DNA from: Odontesthes bonariensis
Taxonomy: Eukaryota; Chordata; Actinopteri; Atheriniformes; Atherinopsidae
Assembly (NCBI RefSeq): GCF_027942865.1
Contig: NC_134515.1
Coordinates: forward strand, 31,300,449 to 31,364,448
DNA: 64,000 nt
Direction: 5' to 3'
Shown piece after piece: positions 22,597 to 34,125 of the stretch. A model generated the notes under the pieces. The model worked only from the letters and a program-made list of their open reading frames with translations. It was not told the origin of the DNA and ran no database searches. The translations under genes were made by a program, and so were the position numbers. Each line of letters starts with the position of its first letter. Position 1 is the first letter of the stretch.

Positions 22597-22745
22597 ACTG
22601 TACTTGGCGGCGATCCACTTTAATGAAAATGCGAACCGACCACAGGCCCAGACAGCAGACGGTGTACCTCTCTTCAAAATCTCCTTTCCCAAATCCAAGA
22701 AGGGGGAGTGCACAGTCAAACGTCAAAAGACTAAGCCAACCTTTG
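22597..22745 (+). CDS. Exon 3 of the THAP-like protein, C-terminal conserved block
   Basis: The acceptor TTGTTCTTTCAG is followed by a reading in phase with exon 2: LYLAAIHFNENANRPQAQTA, GVPLFKISFPKSKKGECTVK and KTKPTFG, ending at G|GTAAGACC. The 'LAAIHFNENAxRxQA ... PxFKxxFPKxKxGE' block is a recurrent C-terminal signature in fish proteins from this type of element. A further exon may lie near 23060-23215 (KRLEEQIEKIT), but its frame is uncertain. Confidence 0.55.
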
Positions 22746-24295
22746 GTAAGACCTCAAAAGTTCAAGAATTCAAGTCCAACTACTTTTGCCTTTATCAAAT
22801 TTACTGAGGTTAATTCCAACAAATAGGAATACAAAAAATGTGAGAAATAGAAATCTAAACAAACATAAATATATATATATAGAACAAATATAAATATATA
22901 AATAAACATTGAAATGTACAAATGACTCACTGAAATATACAAATGTTGTGTGTGTACAGTGTGTATGAATGTTCTGTGTGAAAAGGGTATGTGGATGTCC
23001 TGATGGACCTAATTTTTCACACGCGAGGCAGTCTAAACCCGGTGCAGTGTCCTTCATCATCGGGGTACTCGGCACGGATACGCAGGACCACACAGGCAGG
23101 AATGACCACTCTGATCCGGCGACCCAAAAAGCCCCAGCACCACGCCACGAACTGCCTGTAGGCCAAATACCTGAAGCGCCTGGAAGAACAGATAGAAAAA
23201 ATTACACTTGAAGAGAATGTTGTTGTTCTTCTGTTATTGCTATGTTGTACATATTTACATATTCCTATGGATTATTCTTCATTGTGTTTTAATAATGTCT
23301 TGTAAATAAATATACAAACACTCTTCATACTGTCTGCATAGTTGGATTATCAGGCTCTGTTGGGTGGGTGTACTGTAAACTCTTATGTATGTGGCTATGA
23401 GTGATTATTTTACAACGCTTACCGATGGGTTCTTCTCAGGCGTAAACTGCCAAACAGGTAGATCCAAATGTTTACAGTGTTACCTGAGGGATCTCCATGC
23501 AGCATCTATTCTCCCTTTCTGTGGGCATTATCTCGCAAATTCCACATTGACACCTATTATTTAAAAAAAAAAAGGCAGTGTAATGATATTCTGTTTTCAG
23601 GTAATGCCGGCAAATATAACAATGAAACATCTTTAGTGGCAAGTAAATGAGTTAACATGTGAGCATGGAGAATAATTACATGCTGGTCATAATACTATCA
23701 TGTTTTTTGCATGCCATATTCTACTGTATAACTACATGGGCAACGAACAGCTGGCTGTTCCCAGTGAAGACAGGCTACTAAAAAAGGTGTACACAGAAAT
23801 ATGTGGCATAAGTTTCATTCCGTGTAGTTACACTTTGGATCCAGCACTTGGTCAGGATATGATGAGGTATGTTTTTTTTTTTTGTATATTACAGCATGTA
23901 AACCTTTTTGTCTAGCAAACTTGGTCCCCTTATGTCAACACTGGGTGGAGAATCATTTGCATGTTGGCAATGTGTACTATGGGAAATACTTTGGCAGTGT
24001 TACTGTTGTACAATGCAAGGCGACATTGAGAAAGTTACTTGGTGTAGAGACTGGAGATGCCAGCAGCCATACTCACTAATGTTAGCACTGCAAATACGTG
24101 CCCACATTACAAAATAAGTTGGGAACTTATACGTTTTGTAAGCAAAAATAATATTTTAGGTAGTCCTGATGTAGTGACTACAATTTCTGCTCTAATTAGG
24201 CTACCGTAGGCTAAGCCACTGCTAGTATCTGCGCACCTCAGTGGTTCGAACCGACCCAACTATAAACGTTTCCAGACATAACATTTCAAACTCAC

Positions 24296-24419
24296 CATTC
24301 TGAGACGTTTTGCTGAAGGCGCTGCTGATCTGCAGTTTGTTGCTGAACTGCCTGCGCCTCGCTTCAGGGTCCGATTCCGGGTCGAAGGCGAACAGTACGA
24401 TGGTTTGCTCACCTGCCAT
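24296..24419 (-). CDS. Minus-strand first exon at the right end of the Kolobok-like element
   Basis: From the ATG at 24419 the frame gives MAGEQTIVLFAFDPESDPEA, then RRRQFSNKLQISSAFSKTSQ, and meets a consensus donor (AATG|GTGAGTTTG, donor at 24290-24295). The 'F-x-PES-D-x-E' start weakly recalls the N-terminus of proteins with a P2X7-type cysteine-rich domain found near fish transposons. No later exon was identified in the element. It points against the THAP-like gene. Confidence 0.4.
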
Positions 24420-25665
24420 TTCTATTTTTTTTTCCTACTAGCAGGCAGCTAACATGCGCGGAGCCAAAACAGAGAATCAGACACGCCCCCATTCAGCCAT
24501 GACACACCCCTCGCGCTCCTCCTTGCTTCTCATTAGGAAAACAGGGCACTGGAGAGAGCTCTGAAATGCGGCTTTCTTCTAAGTGGCCAAATCTGCGTTT
24601 TTCGGGTGAATTTTGAGAACGCCTGGGGGTATAACATCCTGAAGCCTCCGAAAGCCCATTTAAAGTGCCGCTACTATACCATGCCATGGGAACTTTAAAG
24701 TACGACCAGCAGGGGGTGCACTTCTCGGCATAACACCGGCTATAAACATATCCTAGTTTAACGTTTGCTGGCTACGATTTCGCCGGCAGACACAAATACA
24801 GTACAATAATATTCTATTGACAAAATGCAACCAATAATAATGTTGAATCCTACCTGTGAAAGGTATTCCCCCGACTCCTGTTTGCAACGTCTGTCTCAGC
24901 CTCATTAATGGCTGCGGCCAGAAAGTCATGGCCGGTCGTAGCCGCGACGCGCTAGCCCTTGCTGCACTAACCTCTGAATCTGTGACGGCAGAGTATGCAG
25001 CCAAGCTCTCTGTGACCCGTTCAACCCGGTCACGGGCATCAGAATCGGATATATTGTTTGACTCCACCTGGGCAGCTAAACTGTACAGCAAATATGCACA
25101 CCGCCCCCTACCGTAGCCTACATGATGGGTAGCACGGTCAGCAGGCGTGACGTCACTCTCCTGCGCCGCTCAGATTGCTTTTTCATTATCGAATTGTGGG
25201 CAGTATTTTGCATGCAGACCACGAAAACGAAAAAGCAATGTCCGCTTTGTTTTCTTTTTGATTATGGCATAGAATGTGCAGTCTTGAAGAAGAAAATTGA
25301 AATGCAATAGGATGATTGATTAGTAATTTTATTTATGAGTCAAATAATGCAGCCACATTCTTAAATTGAAAAAGCATTTCTGATAATGCATTTGAATGTT
25401 CAACTTTTACATTTCAAATTGAATTTTGGTATCTATTTGCTGAGGCATATTTTGAAAATTAAATTTCAAATGTCTTTGTCCTTTTCATTTGAATTAAGTG
25501 AAAGAATGAGCAGTCTTGAAGAAGAAAATTGAAATGCAAATAGGATGATTGATTAGTAATTTTATTTATGAGTCAAATAATGCAGCCACATTCTTAAAAT
25601 GAAAAAGCATTTCTGATAATGCATTTGAATTTGAATTTTGATTACGATTTGCTTCCATACCGTTC

Positions 25666-28254
25666 ACATGCCACTTGGGTAACAGACAGGGTGAGAAGGA
25701 ATTTATATCCCAGTCCAATAAGGTGGTAGGCATCCGTTAACAAATTGTAACGAGAGAGGATGTGGTGGCAGCACACTGGACAGTTTTTGCATGATGTGCA
25801 GGCCTTAGTCAACACTTCAAATTCCCCTTCAGATTTGTCCTGTCCATAGTCATCATCATTCTCAGTGCTGGTTCTCACCATATATTCCTCAGAAACAGAC
25901 AACTTCAGTCTGTCCCAATGAGAAGCCAGACTTTCCAGCTCCACCTTGAGGGCATCTGCTGTAGCACAGCTGTCATATCTGAGAAGTTGTTTACTCAGCT
26001 CCTGGAGCTGAGATGCCTGCACACCTTTACTCTGTATTTCAGCAAAGGAGCGTGGGTCAAGAAGGCACAATTCAGCATAAAGTTTACCATTTTTTCAAAA
26101 CGCCGGCTAATGCTCTCAGTTACGGTGTCCAGGATGACATTATGGACTTTGTTTTGGTAGTTTGTGTTGCTGTCAGTAGTGGTCTCATCCTCAGCCCTCT
26201 CATCAAACATCCTCTTCTTCTTTCTTGGTCTTTTCCATGGCAGTGCATTTTCAACCTCCACTTCACAGTCCTCCTCATTTTGCAGCTTGTCATTTGCCCA
26301 TGCAACGAAGGCATCTGCTGACCTCTGAACAGATTCAAAATCCCTTGCATACTTTCTGAGGTTCTCCTGGGTGCCAGTGACGAGGCGATGAGCTGTGACT
26401 AGATTCATTCTGTAGGTATTTCGACAAAGCAGATGTCTGTTCAAAGATGCGTAGGAAGATGTGAGCTGTCAATATTGTTTCATATTTCAGCAAACTCTCC
26501 ACATAGCCTTTTGCCTTTGTGCGCACAGTGGATGCCATGTGGGTGTTGTCTCTGATGGCAGTGAGAGTTAACACAACACTGACATGCACAATTATCAGGG
26601 ACACCATACGCTCCAAATATTTTGGTTAGGGCAACGTCCTTGGCCCACCACCTTGTCTGCCCGATGACTGTGAGGCGCTTCAGGTGAGTATTAGCTACCT
26701 CTTCCCAAACACCCATTCTTTGGTGGGATTCTCTGAGGAACACTGCAATTTCATTTAATAGAGAGAACAGGGAAGCACTCTCTATGACCACACCTGTTGT
26801 GTCTGCAAGCACCAGGTTCAGTATAAGGGCATAGCACCAAACGTGCACTTGCCCTGGGGCATGAGATGAAAGCAGAGTTGAAAATCCTCTATATTCCCCT
26901 TGCATATTTGCTGCCCCATCTGTCGCGTTACCTGCACACAGCTTCAGGTCAATGCCCATTTGGCCGAGGAGATTTTGGATTAATTCAACGAAGTACTGAC
27001 CAGTGGATGCCTTGCAATTAATCACACCTATCAGTCTCTCATGAATAGCATCAGTTACATATCTGATGACGACAGAGCACTGGTCATGTGAGGATATGTC
27101 CTGTGTTGTGTCAATCTGAATGGAAAACATCTCTGCTTGTCTGACCTCAGCAGCAACCTTATCTTGAATGAGGCGGCCAATAACCTCTATCACTGTGTTG
27201 ACAGTTGACTTGGACAGGAAAGTGACCTGTGACCCTCTACCCCTCACAGTACTGCCTGAGCCATGTAGCTTTTTGCTTGCCTCAATGCATTCATGTACAT
27301 GTTTATGCAAACAGGGGTCAAACTTACTCAGCAACAGTACAAGTTCCAGAAACGTTCCGTGATCCATTGTGGCATCGTCAAGGCTGTATGCTGCCTCGGA
27401 TATCGCTCCTCCTCGAAAGCTGAGCCCACGCTTCCCAATGACTTTGACAATCTCAACGACTCGTTCCATCACTTGTCGGCGCTGTTTCACTTGCTCACGC
27501 CTTGTGGACATCTGCTGCTCACACAACAAGGATGCGATGTCCTTCTTACTGGCCCATAGAAGATACGCATCAGCGCATTCTCGGTGCTGCTCACTTCTCT
27601 CATGCTCCTCGATGCGCTGTTTTATATGACGCCAGTCCTCCATACCTTTTGTGAACGAATTCTCGTGAGAAGAAAAGGCTAAGCAGAGTGAACAAAATGC
27701 AGTCCGTGTGATGTCGTTATAAGTTAGCCACGAACGTTCAGTACCATTCCTGCAACACAACCACTTATTCAGGGTCTTTTTTGTGTTCGGTGTTGGGTGT
27801 TTTTCAAAAAATAAAGACTGCTCGTTTCGGCCAGGGCGGGTGAAATAATCCATAGCAGGCTCGGCCTCGGACGTATCTGACGGGACGTTGACAGTAGAAG
27901 CACTACTACTAGCGTGATGGAATTCAGGTTCTGTGCATCCTTTCCCATGACCTGCTCTCTGGACACGGAATCCTCCGATTCCAAGTCAACATGGACATCA
28001 ATTGGCTTTGAACCTGGACTAACCTCTCCAGTAAAGTTGTCCTCATTTTCGCTCGTAGTCGTAGAAGTTGCATTTTCGCCCGTTGTAGAAGGCACTTTGG
28101 GAGCACTAGCAGCAACGGTAGACGGAGCACTGCCGGAGATAAACAAATTATCTATTTTAAAACACCCGGACGCGTTAGCTTGTAGAGCTTTCTGCTTTTT
28201 GTCCCGAATCTTCTCCGCTCCCCCCTTCTTCCTCTTTTTGCCAGCTCTTTCCAT
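25666..28254 (-). pseudogene. hAT transposase (ZMYM/DUF4371-type), N-terminal and catalytic parts
   Basis: From the ATG at 28254 a basic start (MERAGKKRKKGGAEKIRDKK) leads, after a frameshift near 27915, to a TTF-type finger (AFCSLCLAFSSHENSFTKG ... H-x4-H). Then come the first catalytic box (IQIDTTQDISSHDQCSVVIR) and CAGNATDGAANMQGEYRG. The usual C-x2-H of the insertion-domain entry reads VWCYALILNLVLAD, so the His is replaced by Leu. Frameshifts near 26595 and 26010 break the frame, which ends at VTQVACER, where the long-TIR element is inserted. The C-terminal block continues at 15370-15191. Confidence 0.88.
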
Positions 28255-28779
28255 GATTTATCCAGTGAAAATATAAACGCAGCAACATGCATCCTAGTTC
28301 CCATGGACCAGCGCACCACATTAGCAAGGTCAGACTCATTTCAAGCGATGCCATTGGTTACCAGATGCATACCCCCATCATACACGGCAACACATTTTTT
28401 CGCTAAATATTCATTATAAATTCGCCAAACACAATAGGAACATCGTAGTTTGGTTTAAACAAAGTATTTTTTATTATAATGTAGTTTGTTGCACTTTCAA
28501 GGATGTAAGGCTACAGTTTTAATAAAAAGAAAATTATACCATCTGCCAACCGTCAGGAAGATGTGTACTACAACAAGATATATACCCATGAAAGCGACAT
28601 GGACTGAATTTTATTTAAAAGTTAAAGTTGAATTTCTCCTATCGCTTTTTGAGTCATCACTAGTGACGCTCATTCGCCTCATAAATGGGGCCGGTGTAAA
28701 CTTGATATGATCGGCCCTCGCACGGCCCACCGGGCAAATGCCCGAAATCACAGATTACCAGTCCGAGCCTGGGGACCCG

Positions 28780-29097
28780 TGTCGTTTCTTCGGGCTGTGC
28801 CCGACCGAGCCCCACGGGCACAGACCCGGCCACCAGGCGCTCGCCGGCGGGCCCCACCCCTGGGCCTGGCTCCAGGGGGAGGCCCCGGTAACCCACGCCC
28901 GGGCGAAGGAACACTGTGTCCAATAGTTTCATCCATCATAGAGGGTCTTGTGAGCTGTTCTTTGTCTGGTCCCTCATGTAGGATCTGTTTGCCATGGGTG
29001 ACCCTACCAGGGGCTTAAAGCCCCAGACAACATAGCTCCCAGACTCATTGGGGCACACAACCCCCCCCACCAGGGTAAGGTGACAGCTCATGTGGGG
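28780..29097 (-). mobile_element. Rex3 5' untranslated leader (second half of the split LINE)
   Basis: This GC-rich stretch on the minus strand leads into the Rex3 ORF at 14856 once the hAT and one GGGACCCG are removed. It ends at the 12-bp duplication GAACCAGATTCA. Its content (GAGCGCCTGGTGGCCGGGTC and similar) fits known Rex3 leaders. Confidence 0.85.
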
Positions 29098-29106
29098 GAA
29101 CCAGAT

Positions 29107-29391
29107 TCAATTCAATTCAATTCATTTTTATTTATATACCGCCAAATACAACAAATGTCATCTCAAGGCACTTAGATAATAAAGTCCAATTCAAACCAAT
29201 TGGAATTCAATTAATTGTAATCATAAATATTCATAAAATAATCCAATTCGTTTATATAGAGCCGATTCAAAAACAATTTCCTAGCTAAGGAAACCAACAG
29301 ATTGCACTGAAACTTTTTTTTTTTCGGTCCAATCTCCCGTCCTGAGCGTGCCTGAGGCGACTGTGGAGACAAACGACTCCCTTTTAACAGG
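29107..29391 (-). mobile_element. 3' fragment of an L2-like LINE, (ATTGA)n tail
   Basis: Reverse complement of the 3' UTR of the L2-like LINE at 46486-48955: shared strings include CAGGAAGAA, CGCCTCAGGCACGCT, TTGGTTTCCTTAGCTAGGAA and the AATTGAATTGAATTGAA tail. It is 5'-truncated. It adjoins the Rex3 TSD and lies between the two halves of the pogo transposase. Confidence 0.85.
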
Positions 29392-29410
29392 AAGAAAGGA
29401 AGAAAGAAGT

Positions 29411-29661
29411 GACTTTGTCATTGTAAAATTTGTGCAGGAGCCACCATTACATTGACTTGGTTGCCGGCGAGTGCCAGAAAAATCCGAGGGATCACTGGCA
29501 GTAAGAAAGCCACCTTTGCCTTCGAGGAAAAGGATGAGGCATCTTTCCCACGGAGTGATGTGCTGAAGAAGCTACCTCAACCTCAAAAGGCTGGAGGAAC
29601 TGCAAGGAGGGAGCAACAGTTCATATTCCCCTGCAACTTTGACAGTTGGAATATTGAATAG
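29411..29661 (+). pseudogene. pogo transposase C-terminus
   Basis: The plus strand reads DFVIVKFVQ and, after a shift of one base, TWLPASARKIRGITGSKKAT, FAFEEKDEASFPRSDVLKKL and FPCNFDSWNIE-stop. The pattern 'GD-F/Y-V-x-V-K-F ... D-V-x-x-x-L-P-x-P ... F-D' is the small C-terminal domain of fish pogo-like transposases. It therefore completes the frame cut at 11826. Confidence 0.7.
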
Positions 29662-30013
29662 TTGTTTTGATTAAATGGTAATGTGGTTTTGAAACTAACT
29701 GGTGGTTTGTCCTCACAAGTTCAAAACTGTTAAAACGGTTTGTTAGCACAATATGCTCAGGTTTACATTTTAAAACTCAGATGGACACTTTACCCCCAGA
29801 TGTCTCAACTTACACACTGACTTGATTCAAGTTACCCCTAACCCGGGGCAAGTTGAGCCTCAGGAGCACTTTTTTTTGAGAAGTCATTATTTTGGGCAGC
29901 TTTGTCAGAGACACATTCTGATCATTTCATTTGATAGGAGACATCCTGAAATAAATGTATATGTTATATGTATATGTAAAAAGTGTCTGATCTTACCCCA
30001 CTCTCCCCTACTG

Positions 30014-33000
30014 CAAAAATCCTATAGTGGTTGAGTCAGATTTTTAGCAGGTTTTGTCTCAAACTAGAGTATATCAAGATGGACTATTTAGAAATTTTTT
30101 TCAGTACCACTCATTGTTAACCCTAACCCTACACAATAAATCTAAATACCCATGGTGACATTCATGCTGCTTGACTGTAGAACTGTCGCATGTGTTTTGC
30201 TTCTGAGACTGAGCTGTGATGTAACTTGATGTGACTCTGGTTAGTAACCAAATAATTTCAAACTATTAACATTCACATCAATTTCAGTCGAACTCCACTA
30301 TTTAGCAAACCATAAGGTATCATAGTAATATGCCAAATCAAGGTCCAGAAACACAGCACTGTCAAGAAATCCACTGTGCCCTGCTTATTGTGTGAATGCT
30401 GTCAGAAGTCACACTATTGTTTTCCTCCATGCATACACGTTTGACATTTGTTTCTTCTGTATGTTTTTTGAAAGCCTACTCTTTTTGCATAGTTTATGCT
30501 ATTTAGACCAGACATCAAAATGTTCAGTCAATTCCAGGGACTTATGCTATGACTTTTGGTATTACTGCCATTTGCACTGCGAGTGAGTATATATGCAGTG
30601 ACATCCAGACTAAATACATTTACTGCGATAGAAAATTTGATTCAGGAGCTAAGCGTAGCCTAACTGACATATATGGTGCCCCACGTGCAGGGATTAAAGA
30701 TCCTCCATGCAGTGCGTTCTTTTTTCAGTCCCGGCTTGGACCCTTTACAGCATTCTTGTAAAAGGTAGAAATTTCAAAAGTCATAGCACATATCTCTACT
30801 ATGAGCTTAATGGTTTGATATTTAAATAATCAAAATTAATTATGCCAAAGGAGCAGACTTTCAAATAATGTATAGAATAAACCAGAAAAGCAAATTCCTG
30901 TTTAACAATGAATAAAGCATTGTTTTTACTGTGAATGTCACCAACATGCATGAATACTCATGGTGCAACAAAGTCTCTGCCCACAATACATTCCCCCCCC
31001 CCAATCAATTTACTGCTTTGTACATGCATGTCTAGTGGCCTTCACAGTAAGCACAATGTTTGTTGTTGAAAAGCAAATTAAAAAAACTTTAAGAACTTGA
31101 AACACTTCTCAGCAGATTTAAGTGCATTTATTCAGCAATCACACTGCTGTTTCACAAGATCGGCATCTTCTTGTGTTAACATTTGCCTTAATATACACCT
31201 TGGTATCCTTTACCAGAACCTCCAGCTGTCATGGTTTTACCAGTTTGTCCGGCCCACATGCAGATACTCTCAGGGAAGTTTTAAAAGGTTTAATTTACAG
31301 GTTGGAGTGAAAATATGACAAGATAATAGTCCCGGAACTCGGGTTGGGGTTCCACACAGGAACGGGTCCTTTGGAGAGAGCACAGAACAGGGTGAGTTTG
31401 GAGATGGTTAATCAGATCCAGTATTTCTTTGAAGTGCGGCTTACTGGGAGTTTTAGGGTGATCCTCCAAGGGGGCTGCTGGGGTTTCTTTTTCCGGTGGT
31501 CCGTGGATTCTTAGGTGGTGTTGCGCCATACTTGGGAGCACGGTGGAGAGCGGACAGGATTCAATCTTGACCAAGAAGCGAGGAAAGGGAGTCTGAAGCT
31601 GCCAGTCAGGAACTTGGGCTGGGGGTTGACGGGACCTTGGAGGTTAGGTTTCAGAACTCTGTGAACCAGGCAGGAACTACGCATGGAACTGAGGCAACCT
31701 TGGAAAACAAGCACAAAGGTAAGAATTTGCAAGAGACTCTCAAGACAAATGTAGGTGCTTGAAGTTACCAGATATGGCAAACACTCGGGCACTGGAGGTC
31801 TGGCAGCATGCTCCTTAAATGCTCCTTCCTGATGAGGTGTAATAGATCGCAGGTGTGCCTAGTTGGAAGGAAAAACTCACCGATTCCCTGGCGCCATCTG
31901 CTGGATAAAGAAACCACAACACCTTCCGGAGAACCCCCAACACAAGCTGCACTTGATTTGATGTGTTTAGGATATTTGCAACATTTGTATGTATGATTTG
32001 ATTGTTTTTTTCTTGTTTATATGATTTGTAAACTGGTGAAATTATTTAAACATTTCACTAAATAGCCATTCCATTTTAATCCAATATATTGAAATAGTGA
32101 TGGTACTATTTGTCAATATGCATGAATGAATAGAAATATTAATAGAAATGATCATGATTTAATTTCACAGTTTACAGAAGAGTAACTGTGTGGTGTATAT
32201 AATCATCTGGAAGCATTGAAGATGAGCTAATCGGGACTTTTTAAACAGTTGCTCTGATCAAAGTACAAAATGTGTAATGTTTTATGAGATGAGCAAAAAA
32301 ATGTCTTCATGATCAATCTGCCTTACAACTAATTCACATGTGTGGAGGCAAGACGGTATCTCTACTATTTATGTAGTGACACAAGTATCTTAAAAATGCA
32401 CTTAAGTACATTATTTGAGTAAATACGCTTAAAAAAAACTGTCATTTTGTAATATTTTGGCATAAAACCACTTGAAAAATAATCTCATGAAGATTTATTA
32501 GTAAAAGGTTTTTGTTGTCTCAAAAGGAACACAGTCCACAATACATTTTATAGTAATAAATGTTTCATTATTCTCCATTTTTCATAATCATTATATTTCT
32601 TTATTTTCATACTTGCAAATGTCTTACAGGTCCTTGCCGCATGGACCTATTGCTATGGCACACACATTGGCACAACAAGATTGGTCAGAAATTGATAAAT
32701 TTTGTCATTATTTCATTAGCACAAGATTTTATGATATTTGCAAGGACTCAGGAGAGAAATACCATAACAATAACTAACTGAATCTTCTTTTTCCTTAATT
32801 AAGAAACAATTTTAAACTAGTATATGACAAAATAAAACATAATTGAGCATGGAATTTCTGAACCATGAAATAAACAAAGCAGAAATAAAAAGGAAACAAA
32901 AACATGAGCTATAGCTATTACATGTACAGCAGTTGAATGGCGGTCTCATGAATATGATTAGTTTTGCCATAAAGGTGCCTTTGCAGCACAACACTTCCCC

Positions 33001-33290
33001 TATCATGAAATAAAATAATCTCTGTCTTTAAATAAGAAACTGCTGGCAATATAAAAATACATGACATTGTACAGTAGTTCATTAAATAAACCAACAATTT
33101 ATATATAAAATATCATACTGACATGTACAAAAATAGGCCTTTTTTTTTAAAAGGTTAATAGCCACAAGCTTTTTGTCTGCCACACCAGAACAGTTGATCA
33201 CAAAATTTCAATACATGTACAAACAATCAACTGATAAGCAGTTAGAAAGCAATTTCGATAAATGAAATTAAAAGAGGCATCATAGATCAT
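30014..33290. other. No gene seen; mostly AT-rich non-repetitive DNA
   Basis: No frame shows recognisable motifs. A telomere-like TAACCCTAACCCT occurs once near 30118. The block 31240-31945 has higher GC and strings such as GGCGCCATCTGCTGG and CAGGAACGGGTCC that look like decayed retroelement sequence, but no coding motif was found. The left part of this stretch may contain the 3' UTR of igfbp6. Confidence 0.6.
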
Positions 33291-33292
33291 AC

Positions 33293-33296
33293 TTAC

Positions 33297-33370
<74 letters not shown>

Positions 33371-33372
33371 AA
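33293..33372. repeat. (ATCT)n microsatellite
   Basis: About 19 uninterrupted ATCT units. A compound (TA)n/(ATCT)n tract follows to about 33460. Confidence 0.95.
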
Positions 33373-34125
33373 ATATACAGATAGATATATATATCAATAT
33401 ATAGATAGATAGATCTATATCTATCTATCTATCTATATATATATACATATATATGTATATGCATATGCACATATAATGATACTGTGAGATTTAAGCAGTA
33501 CTTGATGGAAATCATACAAAATAAATTAATAGAAAATACATTTTCTGTCAATCTCTAATGGTGATATCAGTATATCTTTGGAGAGAGGGAGAGAGGACGG
33601 TGAGGGGGACACTTTTTTCAAACTTTTGTGTCACATCACCTGCGTAACAGTATTTCAGCCCACTGAGATTAGAACAAACACAGGCAGTGTTAGCTATCCT
33701 AAAATGAAAAAGAAAAGAGAATCTACGAGAAATACCAATACCAGAAAGCCAAGACAAGAGCCAGGGAATAAATAAATCATTTGGAGTAACACTGCTTGGA
33801 TCACAGAGGCAGTTCATGGAGTATTAATGTGAGCACACACCATGTCAATAGACAACGCAGAGACAGCTGCTGCAACTGTTGAACATTCAGGCAGATGTTA
33901 TTGTTGCTGATGCTGAACTGTAAGAGTGTGTGTCTTACTTCTAGAGAGGACATGAGTGTTAACCTTGTGTGTCTGTTCCATGGAAGTGGTTTATCCCTGC
34001 AACCTCCTGTCCAGGCAGTGTCTAGCACATGCTAAAGCCACCCCCTCTCCCTGTGCTCCTTCTCCTCCAACACCTCCTCCTCTTTCTCCTGGTCTGGGCT
34101 CAGAGCTGTAGGACAGATTCATGCC

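Larger units (their letters stand above)
19254..24694 (+). mobile_element. Kolobok-like DNA transposon, TTAA target site, AGGTCCCATGGCATG ends
   Basis: The left end AGGTCCCATGGCATG and right end CATGCCATGGGAACT are inverted copies differing at one base. TTAA flanks both sides (19250-19253 and 24695-24698). The same TTAA-containing site, unoccupied, is visible in the other inverted arm near 16313-16320 (GTACTTTAAGGAG). It encodes a spliced plus-strand THAP-like gene (21079-22745 and beyond) and a minus-strand first exon (24296-24419). At 5.4 kb it lacks an obvious catalytic core, so it is probably non-autonomous. Confidence 0.85.
15377..25659. mobile_element. DNA element with 1.8-kb terminal inverted repeats and 6-bp TSD
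   Basis: The left end TATGGAAGCAAATCGTAATC is matched exactly by the right end in reverse complement. CCGTTC is duplicated at 15371-15376 and 25660-25665, and its removal restores the hAT frame. The arms run 15377 to about 17155 and about 18416 to 25659, the latter interrupted by a Kolobok-like element at 19254-24694. The central 1.26-kb loop holds a SINE and a P/THAP9-like transposase remnant. Net size is about 4.8 kb. A 6-bp TSD is known for Dada, IS3EU and Polinton superfamilies, whereas P elements make 8 bp; assignment is left open. Confidence 0.9.
18416..25659 (-). repeat. Right arm of the long inverted repeat, interrupted by a Kolobok-like element
   Basis: Mirror copy of the left arm; about 1.8 kb after removing 19254-24694 and one TTAA. 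It shares the internal 105-bp duplication. The terminus differs slightly from the left arm: near 25268 there is an extra GTGCAGTCTTGAAG-like join, suggesting small indels between arms. Confidence 0.88.
14865..28771 (-). mobile_element. hAT element (ZMYM/DUF4371-type), split by a long-TIR element
   Basis: The left end CAGGGTCGGACTGGG and right end ...CCAGTCCGAGCCTG form the TIR (CAGG[GC]TCGGACTGG). GGGACCCG is duplicated at 14857-14864 and 28772-28779, the 8-bp TSD expected of hAT. The target is the 5' leader of a Rex3 LINE, which reads continuously across when the element is removed. The transposase runs on the minus strand from 28254 to 15191 and is itself cut by a 10.3-kb insertion at 15377-25659. 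Net element is about 3.6 kb. Confidence 0.9.
11827..29097 (-). mobile_element. Rex3/RTE-clade LINE, nearly full length, split by a hAT
   Basis: The 3' end is a (GGAT)n tail at 11827-11845 on the minus strand and the 5' UTR ends near 29097. GAACCAGATTCA is duplicated at 11815-11826 and 29098-29109. A hAT at 14865-28771 separates the ORF from the GC-rich 5' leader (28772-29097). The leader resembles known Rex3 leaders (LEPGPGVGPAGE-type reading, then the stretch ending GCCCCAATGAGTC on the minus strand). Net length is about 3.36 kb, typical for Rex3. The insertion lies in the pogo transposase C-terminal coding region. Confidence 0.85.
9840..30013 (+). mobile_element. pogo/Tigger-like DNA transposon, expanded by nested insertions
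   Basis: A plus-strand pogo-type transposase frame begins at 10021, is cut at 11826 by a Rex3 LINE and resumes at about 29411, ending at 29661. Beyond the stop a TIR-like end (ACCCCACTCTCCCCTACTG) finishes near 30013. Subterminal motifs related to GGGGCAA[AG]TGAGCC occur on both flanks (9848-9920 and 29815-29865). The left terminus was not pinned and 9840 is the first such motif. Without insertions the element would be about 2.6 kb. TSD (expected TA) not determined. Confidence 0.7.

Noticed and set aside
30118..30134. Telomere-like TAACCCTAACCCT
   Set aside because: Only about two units; no array, so not evidence for a telomeric site.
31240..31945. Possible gene on either strand in this GC-richer block
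   Set aside because: Frames of 60-90 codons show no motif and no splice-consistent structure; looks like decayed repeat.
33290..33470. Possible CRISPR-like regular repeats
   Set aside because: Simple ATCT microsatellite without spacers.
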